Source: Legionellaceae bacterium (lineage in GTDB: Bacteria > Pseudomonadota > Gammaproteobacteria > Legionellales > Legionellaceae). Taken from it: a stretch of 8,420 bases of DNA. Shown piece by piece: positions 1 through 6,282 of this stretch. The translations under genes were made by a program, and so were the position numbers. The notes under the pieces were generated by a model. That model saw only the letters and a list, made by a program, of their open reading frames with translations, was not told the DNA's origin and made no database searches. How positions within the stretch are numbered: position 1 is the first letter of the stretch; each line of letters begins with the position of its first letter. The stretch lies in contig CANJFK010000023.1 of NCBI GenBank assembly GCA_947473535.1, positions 1-8,420 on the forward strand, given 5' to 3'.

Positions 1-58
1 ATCGTTTGAAGTTAAAATGGTCGCTTAGCAAAGTGTCCGATTTTCCGGGGCAAGATCA
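1..58 (+). mobile_element. Probable right end of an IS3-family insertion sequence
   Basis: Read on the reverse strand from position 58, the sequence begins TGATCTTGCCCCGGAAAATC and continues GGACA. This has the shape of IS3-family terminal inverted repeats (TG, then CT, a run of four C, an A-rich stretch, then GGACA), as I remember them for the IS51/IS3-type groups. One frame is open from position 2 and ends at a TAG at 26-28, with last residues S-F-E-V-K-M-V-A. That fits a transposase C-terminus ending about 30 bp from the element tip, as is usual in this family. Only the end is visible, so the family call rests on terminus pattern alone. The downstream gene begins immediately after the presumed tip. 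Confidence 0.45.
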
Positions 59-76
59 GTGTTGAGTGAGGAATCA

Positions 77-940
77 ATGTCCACCTTGGCGTTCGTCGCT
101 AGCACAGGGAAAATCCATCATCTCAATGCATTATTAAGCGCAAACTACAGCGAAGCACACGAATCATGGCTTACGAATCTACCAGACATCATTAACGCAT
201 TTTTCCGAGCCCTAGAAAACGGTAAAGCATCCGTGCTCCTACGACTTCTACAATATCCAGGAATGACTGATGTTATAACGGATGTAAAGCTCCTTAGCAC
301 AATACAACAACATTACCCAAAGCGCGTCAATAACCAAGATTTTTACATCCCGCAGCTATTAGCCCCAACAATAAATAACTATCTCCATCAAATCACAAAA
401 CCTGACTACTACCCTTTGCGGTACAATAAGGAAGTGAGACCACAAGGAAATATTGCTTTGATTATGGCAGCAAGTTTGCCAAGTTCAGATATTTTTAACT
501 ACATCCTGCAAACGTTTCCCTTAATCAAGCAACAATTAGCTAACTCTGCGCTCGTAGCCTTTTTATCAGCAACACGAACGGTGGATGGTACCCCAAAAGA
601 ATCAATTAACGCGACTATTGTTAACCAGCTACTGGCCGTCCCTCATGTTTATAATTATGCTTTATCACGTGAGTATGATCTTCGTGACCTAGTTAGCGCA
701 TTTAACGACCTAAAGAAAGAAGAGGCACCAATTTCTCTAGGTTTTTGCTCTAAATTTTTCAAGAAAGTAAGCTCAAGTTCGGCGATGGAAGCGGTGGATT
801 CATTGGATTCCATTTACTCATCGTCAGATGCTCTGACTGATAAGGACGACCGCTCATCGTCTGCTGCTTTATCTGATATAGACAGATTACCCTCTCGTTG
901 CACATCCATATCACCCTATTACATCGGTGGTGGCGTGTAG
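77..940 (+). CDS. Hypothetical helical-repeat (ankyrin-like?) protein, possible Dot/Icm effector
   Basis: I do not recognise a specific family. I chose the ATG at 77 because GAGGA (68-72) lies just upstream; a GTG at 59 in the same frame would add six residues. The frame is open back to a stop at 26-28, so the coding region could once have extended further left. From the ATG the protein has 287 aa. Several segments have the ankyrin-type pattern of a small residue, a Gly turn, then V/L-x-x-LL: residues 1-21 (LAFVASTGKIHHLNALL), 38-61 and 126-148. Residues 185-195 (LLAVPHVYNYA) recall a motif I associate with Legionellales ankyrin proteins, but this is from memory. Residues 232-269 form a low-complexity Ser/Asp-rich tail, followed by a short hydrophobic GGGV end. 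There is no signal peptide or membrane segment. In Legionella icmQ sits at this place before icmP, and this protein is clearly longer than IcmQ and not an obvious homologue. A secreted effector is an inference from repeat-like folding, the disordered C-terminus and location. Confidence 0.6.
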   Translation: MSTLAFVASTGKIHHLNALLSANYSEAHESWLTNLPDIINAFFRALENGKASVLLRLLQYPGMTDVITDVKLLSTIQQHYPKRVNNQDFYIPQLLAPTINNYLHQITKPDYYPLRYNKEVRPQGNIALIMAASLPSSDIFNYILQTFPLIKQQLANSALVAFLSATRTVDGTPKESINATIVNQLLAVPHVYNYALSREYDLRDLVSAFNDLKKEEAPISLGFCSKFFKKVSSSSAMEAVDSLDSIYSSSDALTDKDDRSSSAALSDIDRLPSRCTSISPYYIGGGV

Positions 941-1124
941 TAAATCCTTGCATGGTTTTTGTCCGCGAAATTGGTTTATTAATATTCAATATGGTCGTCG
1001 TAAATTTGTTGTGCATAAAATTTGTTTGATTAAGTTTATGCTGATCGATCCACGCTGACCCTATTGATACTCTCCCTGTAGACCGAGTCGTTACAAAGGA
1101 ACTACACCCTATTAATTTTTAGTA

Positions 1125-1130
1125 TATACT
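1125..1130 (+). promoter_or_regulatory. Candidate -10 box for the icmPO transcript
   Basis: TATACT lies 31 bp upstream of the icmP start in an AT-rich part of the 221-bp gap after the preceding gene. No good -35 hexamer lies 16-18 bp upstream (the sequence there is near CTACAC). TTACAA at 1091-1096 is too far away. A promoter is expected in this gap because the upstream gene is separate, but the exact box is weakly supported. Confidence 0.25.
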
Positions 1131-1161
1131 CTAGTTAACCAATTTTACTTGAGGCGTATGG

Positions 1162-2292
1162 ATGGCCCAACAACAGCAGCAATCTGGTGGCGATAATGCA
1201 ATGGCCCCAATATGGATAACTGTATTGGTGTTTATCACGCTTTTCTTTCTTTGGAAATCCGGGCATAAACAGATCGTTACCATTGTTTTTTACCTCAATA
1301 TATTGCAAGCAAAGCTTGTCATGCTCTTTCTTCATGACACGTCATTACCGCGGATTGTTTACACAATGGAAACCATTGACCCCGCCACTATTGAGTGGAG
1401 TCAACTGGTCGATTTCACCGAACTTGTCGGTAATTACATTCGTTATCCTATTGTTATTATCCTCGCAGTCTTGGCTGTATTTCTTTATAAATCAGATCTA
1501 GCACTTAAATTCCGTAAAATACATGATATGAAAACATTGCGGCAGCAAGAGCAAAATAATTGGCCGGCAATTATGCCAGTAGTGAAACAAGATTTAGTGA
1601 GCCAAGATATTAATATTGGCCCCTGGGCCATGGCGCTAACGCCGATGGAGTTTGCGCGAAAATATAATTTGCTTAAAAAAAATGATGTGTTGCTGGATAA
1701 CCAAATGCCGGGTCAAGAAATGACTGCGACCGTTCGTCGTGGCGATGCAAAACGGGTGTTTACGTTGCAGTTAGGTCCAACCTGGGATGGGTTTGAACGA
1801 TGCCCTGGGCATGTTTGTGCGTTGGCCGCTATATTTATGGCGCGAATGAATCGAGATAAAGAGTCTGCCAAAAAGATTTTGACATCGATCGATAAGAGTT
1901 TCTCTGAGGGCAAGCCGGACTATAGTGCGGCAATCAGTGTCCTTAAAAAATATCAAAATCAGGAATCGGTCCAGGAGATTATATCGAAGCACGCTTATCT
2001 TTTGACGGTACTGGCGTCATTGTTAGAGGCCTCACGTGATGATGGTGTTGTGCCCAGTGCTGAATTTTTATGGTTAAAGCCCATTGATCGCCGTTTATGG
2101 TATATGCTTAATTGCGTCGGTCGACAAACACCATTTTCTGAAGTAGGTGGGCCGTTTGGTCATTGGCGCGCAGAGAAAACGATGGGACGTCGCTCGTTAG
2201 CGCCGATGATTGATGAATCAATAAAGGCATTAGAAATTGCTGTGAAACAGGTTAAATTATCTCCACAAGAGATGCAGGAGTTAAAGCCATGA
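1162..2292 (+). CDS. icmP: Dot/Icm type IVB secretion protein IcmP/DotM
   Basis: IcmP/DotM is an inner-membrane component of the type IV coupling complex, working with DotL, DotN, IcmS and IcmW. Its cytosolic domain helps recruit effectors carrying acidic (Glu-rich) C-terminal signals. The 376-aa product is almost the same length as Legionella DotM (about 380 aa). After a Gln-rich start, hydrophobic segments lie at about residues 14-31, 41-57 and 95-109. A soluble cytosolic domain follows to the C-terminus. Conserved-looking blocks include the WPAI region (134-137), GPWAMALTPMEFARKYNL (153-170), VRRGDAKRVFTLQLGPTW (191-208) and a GPFGHWRAEKTMGRRSLAP stretch near 330-347. GAGG at 1151-1154, seven bases before the ATG, supports the start; an out-of-frame ATG lies at 1158. 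The stop overlaps the icmO start by 4 bp (ATGA), so the two are almost certainly co-translated. Identification is by recalled family sequence, order and length. Confidence 0.95.
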   Translation: MAQQQQQSGGDNAMAPIWITVLVFITLFFLWKSGHKQIVTIVFYLNILQAKLVMLFLHDTSLPRIVYTMETIDPATIEWSQLVDFTELVGNYIRYPIVIILAVLAVFLYKSDLALKFRKIHDMKTLRQQEQNNWPAIMPVVKQDLVSQDINIGPWAMALTPMEFARKYNLLKKNDVLLDNQMPGQEMTATVRRGDAKRVFTLQLGPTWDGFERCPGHVCALAAIFMARMNRDKESAKKILTSIDKSFSEGKPDYSAAISVLKKYQNQESVQEIISKHAYLLTVLASLLEASRDDGVVPSAEFLWLKPIDRRLWYMLNCVGRQTPFSEVGGPFGHWRAEKTMGRRSLAPMIDESIKALEIAVKQVKLSPQEMQELKP

Positions 2293-4637
2293 TGCGAGGT
2301 ATTGATTCACGCCACGAAATTGATCCTACCCAGCTTTTGCGGGATACGCGCACGCTCGGTAACCGTATTAGTGGTTTTTTTGCCAAGCCAACCAATGCAG
2401 CGGTCGTTCTAATGTCCGCGGCAGCCACGGCTTATTTCTTGCCCGAGATGACATTGATTATGTTGATTATTGGTCTTCTTTCGTTCTGGTATGCCATTTC
2501 GCGCAAACAAAAGCTCCCTTTCCGATTACCACAAATTGCGAAAATTAAAGATTACAATGATTTAAAACCGGGTATTAAATTACCGAACACGTCGAGAGGT
2601 ATTGCTTTTTTTGGCAATGAGCTCAAAAGCAACGAAGAATTGTGGTTTGCGAATGAGGATATGCGTACACATATCCTTATTTTTGGTTCAACAGGTAGTG
2701 GTAAAACAGAAGCATTAGTGTCAATTGCTTATAATGCATTGGTGCAAGCCAGCGGATTTATTTATGTGGATGGAAAGGGAGATAACTCCCTGTACGCAAA
2801 AATTTTTTCCATTGTCCGTAGCATGGGGCGAGAAGATGACTTGTTGTTGATCAATTTCATGACCGGTGCGCGTGATATTGTCGGCCCACAAGTAACACGT
2901 TTATCCAATACGTTAAACCCTTTTTGTCAGGGATCATCAGGTATGTTAACCCAACTTGTTGTTAACTTAATGGGAGACTCTGGCTCGGGTGGTGATGGTG
3001 ATATGTGGAAAGGGCGAGCAATCGCGTTTGTAGAAGCATTGATGAGATTACTGGTGTATATGCGCGATGAGGGGAGCGTTCTGCTTGATGCCGATACCAT
3101 TCGTAATTATTTCGACCTACAGCGCCTTGAATCGATTGTAGTTGATAAAATATTCCCACGCGATGAGCAAGAGGGGATTAATATAGAATCAATACCTAAA
3201 TTAGTCACCGATCCGTTGCGCAACTATCTCGGCACCCTGCCTGGTTACAATAAGGAAAAAAAGGGCAAGCAAGTATCTCAAGTACTTGAACAGCACGGGT
3301 TTATTACCATGCAGCTGGTTCGAGCATTCTCGTCATTAGCCGATACGTACGGTCATATTTTGCGCGTAAATTTGGCGGAGGTCGACTTCAAAGACGTGGT
3401 GTTGAATCGGCGAATTTTAGTGGTTCTCTTGCCCGCGCTGGAAAAATCACCGGAAGAGCTATCTAACTTGGGTAAGATTATTGTGTCATCGTTGAAGGCA
3501 ATGATGGCGGCAGGTCTTGGTGATGAAGTGGAAGGTGATTATCGCGATGTGATTGAGAGAAAGCCGACGAATGCGCCAACGCCTTATATGTGTATCCTTG
3601 ACGAGTATGGCTATTATGCGGTGAAAGGCTTCGCCGTTGTGCCAGCCCAGGCTCGTTCGCTGGGGTTTTCAGCTATTTTTGCAGGGCAGGATTTACCCGC
3701 ATTCCAAAAAGCGTCCAAGGAAGAGGCCGCGTCAATTGGTGCCAACACCAACATTAAAATTTGCATGAAGCTTGAGGATCCGGAAGACACCTATAATTTC
3801 TTTGTCAAAACCGCGGGTGAAGCATACGTTACTAAAGTGGACTCTTTTCAAACGAAAGAAGGAAGTATGGCCAATAGCTATATGGACACCAAAAGTTCTT
3901 CGTTTGAAAAACGTGCACGTATCGACTTACTTGACTTAAAAGAACAAACCGAAGGCGAAGCTCATATTTTTTTCCGTTCGCAGATTGTTCGTGCACGGAT
4001 GTTTTATGCGAATCCCAAGCCGGTCAAGAAGTTAAAGTTAAATCAATTTTTGAAAGTTGAACCGCCACCGGATGAATATTTAGCTAAATTACAAAAACAA
4101 TTGGCGGGTTTTCAACACGTACTGGAGAATGAGGATCCGAGTATTACAGCCGATGTCGAAAGCGAAACCATCACGCTGGTGAGTAAATCCTTACGTGAAT
4201 CAACCATTAAAGAGCCGATTGAGCGCGGCGTGACGGCGTTGTTAGCGTTCCATAATTATCACGAACCTGAGAAGGTGGAAGATCTTATTGAAGAAGTCGA
4301 GATAGGTAATTTAACTATTTTCGCGAAACTACGTGTTTCACCCGGCTCGCCACCGCTGCTCACGAAAGACGTTGCCCGCTTCTCCGAGTCATTATTACCC
4401 ATTAATGAAACACGAAATCACATCATGGCCATTGAGCGCTTGAGCGGCGAAAAATCCAGTCTTGCTGGAAATATTGCCAATGAATTGATAAAAGATTTTC
4501 AAATGGCCACAAGCTACCCACCAGAAGAGCGTGATCAAGTGAGCGCTGAGGAATTAACGAAAATTGTGCAAGGGCTCTCAGAAAAAATTAATCGTGAGCG
4601 TGAGAATGCGAAGAATAAGAGTTCTGAAGATGCTTAG
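2289..4637 (+). CDS. icmO: Dot/Icm type IV coupling protein ATPase IcmO/DotL
   Basis: DotL is the VirD4/TraG-like coupling ATPase that receives effector substrates at the inner membrane. The 782-aa length matches Legionella DotL (about 783). Two membrane segments lie at about residues 36-52 and 54-70. Walker A is GSTGSGKT at 133-140, followed by the FIYVDGKGD motif typical of this family. Walker B is CILDEYG with D438-E439. An AGQD motif (GFSAIFAGQDLPAF), typical of VirD4-like ATPases, follows. The C-terminal part beyond about residue 580 is a charged helical tail. In Legionella this region binds DotN (IcmJ) and the IcmS-IcmW-LvgA adaptors, and it appears full length here. AGGAG at 2276-2280 precedes the ATG by 8 bp inside the end of icmP; a second ATG follows directly at 2292. 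The TAG stop (4635-4637) falls on the outer edge of an inverted-repeat element, so the last codons border inserted DNA. Confidence 0.97.
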   Translation: MMRGIDSRHEIDPTQLLRDTRTLGNRISGFFAKPTNAAVVLMSAAATAYFLPEMTLIMLIIGLLSFWYAISRKQKLPFRLPQIAKIKDYNDLKPGIKLPNTSRGIAFFGNELKSNEELWFANEDMRTHILIFGSTGSGKTEALVSIAYNALVQASGFIYVDGKGDNSLYAKIFSIVRSMGREDDLLLINFMTGARDIVGPQVTRLSNTLNPFCQGSSGMLTQLVVNLMGDSGSGGDGDMWKGRAIAFVEALMRLLVYMRDEGSVLLDADTIRNYFDLQRLESIVVDKIFPRDEQEGINIESIPKLVTDPLRNYLGTLPGYNKEKKGKQVSQVLEQHGFITMQLVRAFSSLADTYGHILRVNLAEVDFKDVVLNRRILVVLLPALEKSPEELSNLGKIIVSSLKAMMAAGLGDEVEGDYRDVIERKPTNAPTPYMCILDEYGYYAVKGFAVVPAQARSLGFSAIFAGQDLPAFQKASKEEAASIGANTNIKICMKLEDPEDTYNFFVKTAGEAYVTKVDSFQTKEGSMANSYMDTKSSSFEKRARIDLLDLKEQTEGEAHIFFRSQIVRARMFYANPKPVKKLKLNQFLKVEPPPDEYLAKLQKQLAGFQHVLENEDPSITADVESETITLVSKSLRESTIKEPIERGVTALLAFHNYHEPEKVEDLIEEVEIGNLTIFAKLRVSPGSPPLLTKDVARFSESLLPINETRNHIMAIERLSGEKSSLAGNIANELIKDFQMATSYPPEERDQVSAEELTKIVQGLSEKINRERENAKNKSSEDA

Positions 4638-4790
4638 CATGCTTTCGGGGCCTTGTTCACCGTTTCGGCCACGTTGTCTTTCTCGAGAAGGCGGGAATCC
4701 ATTTCTACACTGGCTCCCCGCCTTCGCGGGGAAGACATTTTTCTATGATTTGGCCGAAACGATGAACAAAGCCGCTTTCGGACAATGCTA
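4635..4790 (+). repeat. Inverted-repeat element (MITE-like) at the icmO stop codon
   Basis: The left arm (4635-4671) and the reverse complement of the right arm (4751-4790) align. Both start TAGCAT at the outer edge. Both share an inner 19-bp block, TTGTTCACCGTTTCGGCCA at 4653-4671, matched at 4751-4769 with one mismatch. The middle of the arms is less well matched but GC-rich in both. The TA at each extreme would fit the TA target duplication of IS630/Tc1-type elements, which is only an inference. The element carries no gene of its own. Once transcribed it would fold into a long stem between icmO and the next gene, so it could also affect read-through or mRNA stability. A second palindromic unit is nested inside. 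Confidence 0.7.
4676..4736 (+). repeat. Nested palindromic repeat with GTC...GGCGGG / CCCGCC...GAC arms
   Basis: The arms at 4676-4695 (GTCTTTCTCGAGAAGGCGGG) and 4717-4736 are inverted copies with 17 of 20 positions matching. The right arm also makes a compact hairpin by itself: CCCCGC (4716-4721), loop CTTC, GCGGGG (4726-4731). The pattern resembles the dispersed palindrome with a GTCATTCCCGCG-type arm and GGCGGGAATCC seen in many proteobacterial genomes, recalled from memory. There is no U-run after the hairpin, so it is not a standard intrinsic terminator, though it may slow transcription. Confidence 0.7.
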
Positions 4791-4818
4791 GAGAAATCCC
4801 AACCGTCCCAACATGGTC

Positions 4819-4837
4819 TATAATTACCACATTGACA
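4819..4837 (+). promoter_or_regulatory. Promoter-like hexamers upstream of the GTPase gene
   Basis: A perfect TATAAT lies at 4819-4824 and a perfect TTGACA at 4832-4837, but they are in the wrong order and spacing to form one promoter. TATAAT lacks a -35 partner at 16-18 bp, and TTGACA lacks a clear -10 downstream. The gap between the repeat element and the GTPase gene is AT-rich, and separate transcription of the GTPase is plausible, but no complete promoter can be assigned. Confidence 0.2.
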
Positions 4838-4917
4838 TAAATTTTATCTAATGGTGAAAGGCGATTATGCTTCACCATCCTCTTGTACTGGATGGAATGA
4901 AGCAAGCCAAATCACAC

Positions 4918-4923
4918 AGGAGA
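4918..4923 (+). promoter_or_regulatory. Ribosome binding site that sets the GTPase start at 4930
   Basis: AGGAGA lies 6 bp before the ATG at 4930. An in-frame upstream ATG at 4867 would add 21 residues (M-L-H-H-P-L-V-L...) that do not belong to the GTPase fold. The ATG at 4930 starts directly into the first beta strand before the P-loop, as in Ras-like proteins, so it is much the better start. Confidence 0.75.
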
Positions 4924-4929
4924 AATAGT

Positions 4930-6045
4930 ATGACTGATTATACTGTGGTGTTTATTGGAGAACCAGGCTCTGGAAAAACACACCTCATTCGCTCATTAAA
5001 AGGAAGAGGTCTTACGAGGACAGATCCTACCCAGTCTTCTGAATTCGGAGGGTTTCATACTATTAGTCAGGGCTTTAGAGCAAAAATATGGGATTTACCA
5101 GCAAAGGTGCTTGCCACTTTTAGCATGTTTATAAAAAAAGAGACTGTTTCTTATCTTTGCTTGGATTTGACTTTAGAACCAGGGGTTATTGCAAAGCAGG
5201 TAAAATACTGGACGGCTGAAGTAGTAGCTGTGGGTGGACTCGGCAGTAATATAGTACTCTTGGGAACTAAAGCGGATAAAATTCTCAATCAGCAGACGCT
5301 TGACGACAAAAAAAATCAGCTAATTAGATTAGCTCAACAATATAATTGTTGCTCAGATGTTTTTATCACAAGCGCTGTTTCTGACACCGTGAACGGCACG
5401 ACGAACATGGATGATGTTTTTTCCGAAGCGGCCCTCCCAGCGGATATAAAAGAAGGAATATCGCGACCAATTGCGGTTCCAATCATTGTAGAGGGGGAGG
5501 TGGATACGACATATAAATGGAGGGACTGCTTGATTGACCTTGTGAACAAACGACAGGTGAGAGCTGTGAGTGGCGTCATCAATCTAAGTGTTGAAGCATA
5601 CAAAGTTCAGTTAAAAATCATGGCACTCCTCAAGTTCCGTAACAAAGAAGTTCCAACAGAGCTTAACGTAACTGAGTTTGATCCAGTTAAAATAAAAATT
5701 TTAGCCCTCATTGATGCACGTATTGAAAAAATAGAAGGTACGTGGGGCGTGTTTAAAAATAAGTCACCCGAGAAAGTAAACGCCTGGCTTCATTTATATG
5801 AGCTGCTTTATTTAGAGCCAAACGTTGACAAGTTTAGGTCCATTATTGAGGACTGGGGAACACAAACGCAAATTGTAAACGGAGAGACGCGAGGAAATTT
5901 AAGCATCATTGGGGATCAGCGAGCGAACGCGGGATTTTTTGAAAGTAAAGAATCTCAAAGTCTGAAGATATTAGCGCTTATTAAGAGCGAGTTGCCAGCG
6001 GACGACTCAGGATTAACGCAAGAAGGTCTTCAATATGAAGGGTGA
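4930..6045 (+). CDS. Ras/Rab-like small GTPase domain protein with C-terminal extension, candidate effector
   Basis: This 371-aa protein has a Ras-superfamily domain in about residues 1-170. G1/P-loop is GEPGSGKT (10-17). Switch I has DPT (32-34), with T34 in the place of Ras T35. Switch II is WDLPAK (54-59), with D55 in the place of Ras D57. G4 is TKAD (113-116) and G5 is TSAV (147-150). The LCLDLTLEPGVIAKQVKYW stretch (76-94) matches the beta4-alpha3 region of Rabs. The spacing is close to that of human Ras. Switch II lacks both the DxxG glycine (A58) and the catalytic glutamine (K59), so slow or absent hydrolysis is predicted. Residues about 180-371 are an unrecognised, mostly helical extension in which [LI]KI[LM]AL[IL] recurs at about 228-234, 255-261 and 345-351. 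There is no signal peptide, no membrane segment and no C-terminal Cys prenylation motif. The gene sits between icmO and icmN, which are adjacent in Legionella, and has long gaps on both sides. That makes an inserted cargo or effector gene more likely than a machinery part, but this is inference. Confidence 0.8.
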   Translation: MTDYTVVFIGEPGSGKTHLIRSLKGRGLTRTDPTQSSEFGGFHTISQGFRAKIWDLPAKVLATFSMFIKKETVSYLCLDLTLEPGVIAKQVKYWTAEVVAVGGLGSNIVLLGTKADKILNQQTLDDKKNQLIRLAQQYNCCSDVFITSAVSDTVNGTTNMDDVFSEAALPADIKEGISRPIAVPIIVEGEVDTTYKWRDCLIDLVNKRQVRAVSGVINLSVEAYKVQLKIMALLKFRNKEVPTELNVTEFDPVKIKILALIDARIEKIEGTWGVFKNKSPEKVNAWLHLYELLYLEPNVDKFRSIIEDWGTQTQIVNGETRGNLSIIGDQRANAGFFESKESQSLKILALIKSELPADDSGLTQEGLQYEG

Positions 6046-6182
6046 GGCGCAGCAAGGTTGAGCTAGGCCTAATCTGTCTGATCTAAAATAAGTAGTTACA
6101 TAAAATTACAAGTTATTGTTGCTCATCGCCGTGAAACCATTAGAATGGTGAGTAGGGTGGTGACGGTTGTTTTCTTCTTATA

Positions 6183-6211
6183 TTTTCCCAACCCTTCATA
6201 GAAATTATAGT
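6183..6211 (+). promoter_or_regulatory. Candidate promoter for the icmN-M-L-K transcript
   Basis: TATAGT (6206-6211), a 5/6 match to the -10 consensus, lies 17 bp after a poor -35 (TTTTCC, 6183-6188) in the AT-rich second half of the gap after the GTPase gene. A rival pair is TTGTAA (6219-6224) and TTTGAT (6242-6247), also 17 bp apart. A promoter is plausible because the insertion would otherwise separate icmN from the icmPO transcript. Neither pair is strong. The rest of the gap (6046-6182) shows only a small hairpin, ACCATT-AG-AATGGT at 6136-6149, with no U-run directly after it. Confidence 0.22.
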
Positions 6212-6272
6212 ATATGACTTGTAACCTGATGCGTTGTATGGTTTGATTTCCTTAGACTGTGGATTCTTCCGT

Positions 6273-6276
6273 GAGG
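6273..6276 (+). promoter_or_regulatory. Ribosome binding site favouring a TTG start for icmN
   Basis: GAGG at 6273-6276 is placed six bases before a TTG at 6283, whereas the GTG at 6259 has no Shine-Dalgarno-like sequence upstream. No ATG precedes the lipoprotein signal, so a non-ATG start is required in any case. Confidence 0.5.
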
Positions 6277-6282
6277 TATAGA

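Noticed and set aside
978..986. ATTAATATT resembling one half of a PmrA-type direct repeat upstream of icmP
   Set aside because: No second half-site lies 11 bp away, and such octamers are common in AT-rich gaps. The neighbouring ATATT-C-AATAT palindrome is also too short to interpret.
759..1016. Reverse-strand open frame across the 3' end of the first gene
   Set aside because: It mostly mirrors the Ser-rich tail of the forward gene, has no recognisable domain and no convincing ribosome binding site.
1111..1130. Possible PmrA half-sites ATTAATTTT and GTATATACT
   Set aside because: The second half matches weakly and would lie on the candidate -10 box, which is not the expected arrangement.
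4716..4731. GC-rich hairpin CCCCGC-CTTC-GCGGGG as an intrinsic terminator for icmO
   Set aside because: No T-run follows the stem (the next bases are AAGACATTTTT, too far off), and the hairpin is explained as one arm of the palindromic repeat.
4564..4791. Forward open frame running through the end of icmO and the repeat element
   Set aside because: It is out of frame with icmO, and its second half is only the translated inverted repeat.
4867..4929. Upstream in-frame ATG for the GTPase gene
   Set aside because: It has a poorer ribosome binding site than the ATG at 4930 and would add residues ahead of the first strand of the Ras-like fold.
6136..6149. Small hairpin ACCATT-AG-AATGGT as a terminator after the GTPase gene
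   Set aside because: The stem is short and AT-rich, and no U-run follows directly.
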